This document shows, in pieces, positions 62,972 through 64,000 of a DNA stretch of 64,000 nt (within the stretch, counting starts at the first letter, position 1; every line of letters begins with the position of its first letter). A program made the position numbers and the translations under genes. Source of the stretch: Corynebacterium mustelae (GTDB taxonomy: Bacteria > Actinomycetota > Actinomycetes > Mycobacteriales > Mycobacteriaceae). The stretch covers positions 1,612,001-1,676,000 of the forward strand of contig NZ_CP011542.1 in assembly GCF_001020985.1 (NCBI RefSeq). The letters run 5' to 3'. Below the pieces are notes generated by a model. The model saw only the letters and a program-made list of their open reading frames with translations, was not told where the DNA came from and searched no databases.

Positions 62972-63053
62972 AAGTTTAAACTTCAAGTTGAGGTTTAAGT
63001 TAACGGCGTGTCGCAAGTTAAATTCTTGACGCTTCGCTAACCTTGCCTAAGAA
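62972..63053 (+). promoter_or_regulatory. AAGTT repeat cluster and promoter of the second merR gene
   Basis: AAGTT occurs at 62972, 62985, 62997 and 63015; the first is part of the perfect palindrome AAGTTTAAACTT (62972-62983). Right after them are TTGACG (63026-63031) and TAAGAA (63048-63053) with a 16-base spacer. The arrangement suggests a repeated operator next to a promoter, possibly for autoregulation. Confidence 0.5.
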
Positions 63054-63117
63054 TAGTAAATAGTACTTGCTTGTAGCATGCTGTTTCGCGATACCAGAGA
63101 ATGCAAGGAGCGCACTC

Positions 63118-63666
63118 ATGAGTGATCGACCAATACAAGAGTCGTTGTTTGACATGGGGCCCGACGAGGAAGTCGGTTACCGTGTGCCCATCGCCTGTCA
63201 GGTGGCTGGAATAACGTACCGCCAGCTGGATTATTGGGCACGTACAAAGCTGGTGGAGCCCAGTATCCGGACCGCTCGTGGTTCTGGTTCCCAGCGGCTT
63301 TATTCTTTTAAAGACATATTAGTATTAAAGATTGTCAAACGACTTCTTGATACCGGGATTTCCTTGCAGAACATACGTCAGGCTGTTGACAAACTTCGAG
63401 ATCGCGGTGTTGATGATCTTGCAAAGATCACCTTAGTCTCGGACGGCTCTACTGTCTACGAATGCCGTAGCGCAGAGGAAGTCATCGATCTGCTTGGTGG
63501 CGGTCAGGGAGTCTTTGGTATCGCGGTGCCGGGAATCATGAAGGAACTGACCGGAACAATCTCTGCGTTCCCGTTCGAAAAGGTTGCCACGAATATAGAA
63601 GAACCTGAAGCGAAAAGCGTAGCTGTTGATGAGCTCGCTGATCGCCGTCGGCGTCGTAGTTCTTAG
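63118..63666 (+). CDS. MerR-family transcriptional regulator (Rv1830-type)
   Basis: A 182-residue MerR protein. The winged helix runs about 20-95 (IACQVAGITYRQLDYWARTKLVEPSIR, SQRLYSFKDILVLKIVKRLL). The C-terminal region (EEVIDLLGGGQGVFGIAVPG) matches the Rv1830 group. AAGGAG precedes ATG 63118. It is read in the same direction as ftsR and the DUF151 gene. Targets unknown here. Confidence 0.92.
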   Translation: MSDRPIQESLFDMGPDEEVGYRVPIACQVAGITYRQLDYWARTKLVEPSIRTARGSGSQRLYSFKDILVLKIVKRLLDTGISLQNIRQAVDKLRDRGVDDLAKITLVSDGSTVYECRSAEEVIDLLGGGQGVFGIAVPGIMKELTGTISAFPFEKVATNIEEPEAKSVAVDELADRRRRRSS

Positions 63667-63688
63667 CTGCTTTCCTTCAATAGCTTTT

Positions 63689-63735
63689 AAGGCTATCTAC
63701 CATGGTAATCTCTGGGCCATGGCAGATAGCCTTTT
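63689..63735. terminator. Bidirectional terminator between convergent genes
   Basis: GGCTATCTACCATGG (63691-63705) pairs with CCATGGCAGATAGCC (63717-63731) with one mismatch, flanked by AA and TTTT. It lies between the merR gene and the convergent VWA-like gene. Confidence 0.8.
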
Positions 63736-63777
63736 ACAATTTGACCCTTTCGGTTGATTGATTTAACGCCAAGACCG

Positions 63778-64000
63778 CTAGATCCCGGAAAGTTTATCGA
63801 GCGTGGCCTGCAAATCAGCGGGAGAAGAAACTGTTTCAGAACGAGTAGCAATCGCAGCAAGTTCCTTATCCACGTTTCCGGAGCCGACATGTATCACACT
63901 CAGTTCAGTGTTAGTTCCTTGCGCATCAGCCATCAAGGCTTGTAATGCGTCAAGATCGCCTTGATCCGCCGTGCCAGTGGTGATTACTACGATACGCACA
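63778..64000 (-). CDS. C-terminal part of a VWA-like protein (truncated by window edge)
   Basis: The last 74 or so codons of a minus-strand gene. VVITTGTADQGDLDALQALM, ELSVIHVGSG and PADLQATLDKL look like the final strands and helix of a von Willebrand factor A fold, where an envelope protein often ends with an ATG.TYTAVSSPADL-like segment. The start lies beyond the right edge. Family call is tentative. Confidence 0.55.
   Translation of the reverse strand, partial: VRIVVITTGTADQGDLDALQALMADAQGTNTELSVIHVGSGNVDKELAAIATRSETVSSPADLQATLDKLSGI

Overview
The window is a chromosomal segment of a Corynebacterium with moderate GC. I infer the genus from the rRNA genes, the gene order argC-J-B-D-F-R-G-H with argR inside, the steA-steB pair, an OdhI-type FHA protein with the ETTSVFR motif, and long runs of gene order shared with the Mycobacterium tuberculosis stretches Rv1641-Rv1713 and Rv1821-Rv1830. 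I did not assign a species. No CRISPR array or prophage was seen. One complete insertion sequence is present.

Layout. 1-355: start of a DUF2339-type membrane protein on the minus strand, cut by the window edge. 356-1921: infC-rpmI-rplT with a leader hairpin and an apparent ATC start for infC. 1939-4111: a minus-strand persulfide/thiol operon (small Cys-rich protein, CoA-disulfide reductase-rhodanese fusion, CsoR/CstR-like repressor) behind a CsoR-type operator. 4147-8640: SpoU-type rRNA methyltransferase and pheST. 8641-10968: an accessory pocket with a Fic-like protein lacking its catalytic motif and a convergent SUKH (SMI1/KNR4) protein. 10969-19852: the complete arginine pathway. 19979-21387: a second accessory pocket (HEAT-like protein, DUF4253 protein). 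21516-23588: a Trm112-like protein, tyrS and a DUF2871 membrane protein. 23781-29551: one rrn operon (16S-23S-5S, no tRNA in the spacer) with promoter, two BoxA-like elements and a terminator.

29578-39112: a housekeeping run syntenic with Rv1691-Rv1701 (TPR protein, HAD phosphatase, 55-residue protein, tlyA, nadK, recN, steA, steB, Nudix, xerD); pyrG, expected between steB and the Nudix gene, is absent. 39435-40430: an unrecognised secreted, membrane-anchored protein. 40686-48895: parA-like, scpA, scpB, rluB, cmk and der, with a divergent bioD-like gene and a Na+/H+ antiporter inserted between scpA and scpB. 49075-54920: methyltransferase, MT0933-like small protein, DMT transporter with a histidine-rich tail, and glpD-glpK. 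54921-56434: an intact IS481-type element flanked by a 20-bp direct repeat that duplicates the 3' end of tRNA-Pro(GGG). 56512-64000: YchJ-like protein, hydrolase-OsmC fusion, secA2, odhI/garA, ftsR, DUF151 nuclease, a second MerR regulator and the end of a VWA-like protein.

How the genes work together. Most of the window serves translation (IF-3, L35, L20, PheRS, TyrRS, rRNA, rRNA modification, Der), arginine synthesis under ArgR, chromosome maintenance (RecN, XerD, ScpAB) and cell separation (SteAB). The most distinctive material is in the accessory pockets: the degenerate Fic/SUKH pair, the HEAT/DUF4253 pair, the thiol-stress operon, and the IS that copied a tRNA end. Several genes (argC, the rRNA methyltransferase, recN) have a -10 box so close to the start codon that leaderless mRNAs are likely.
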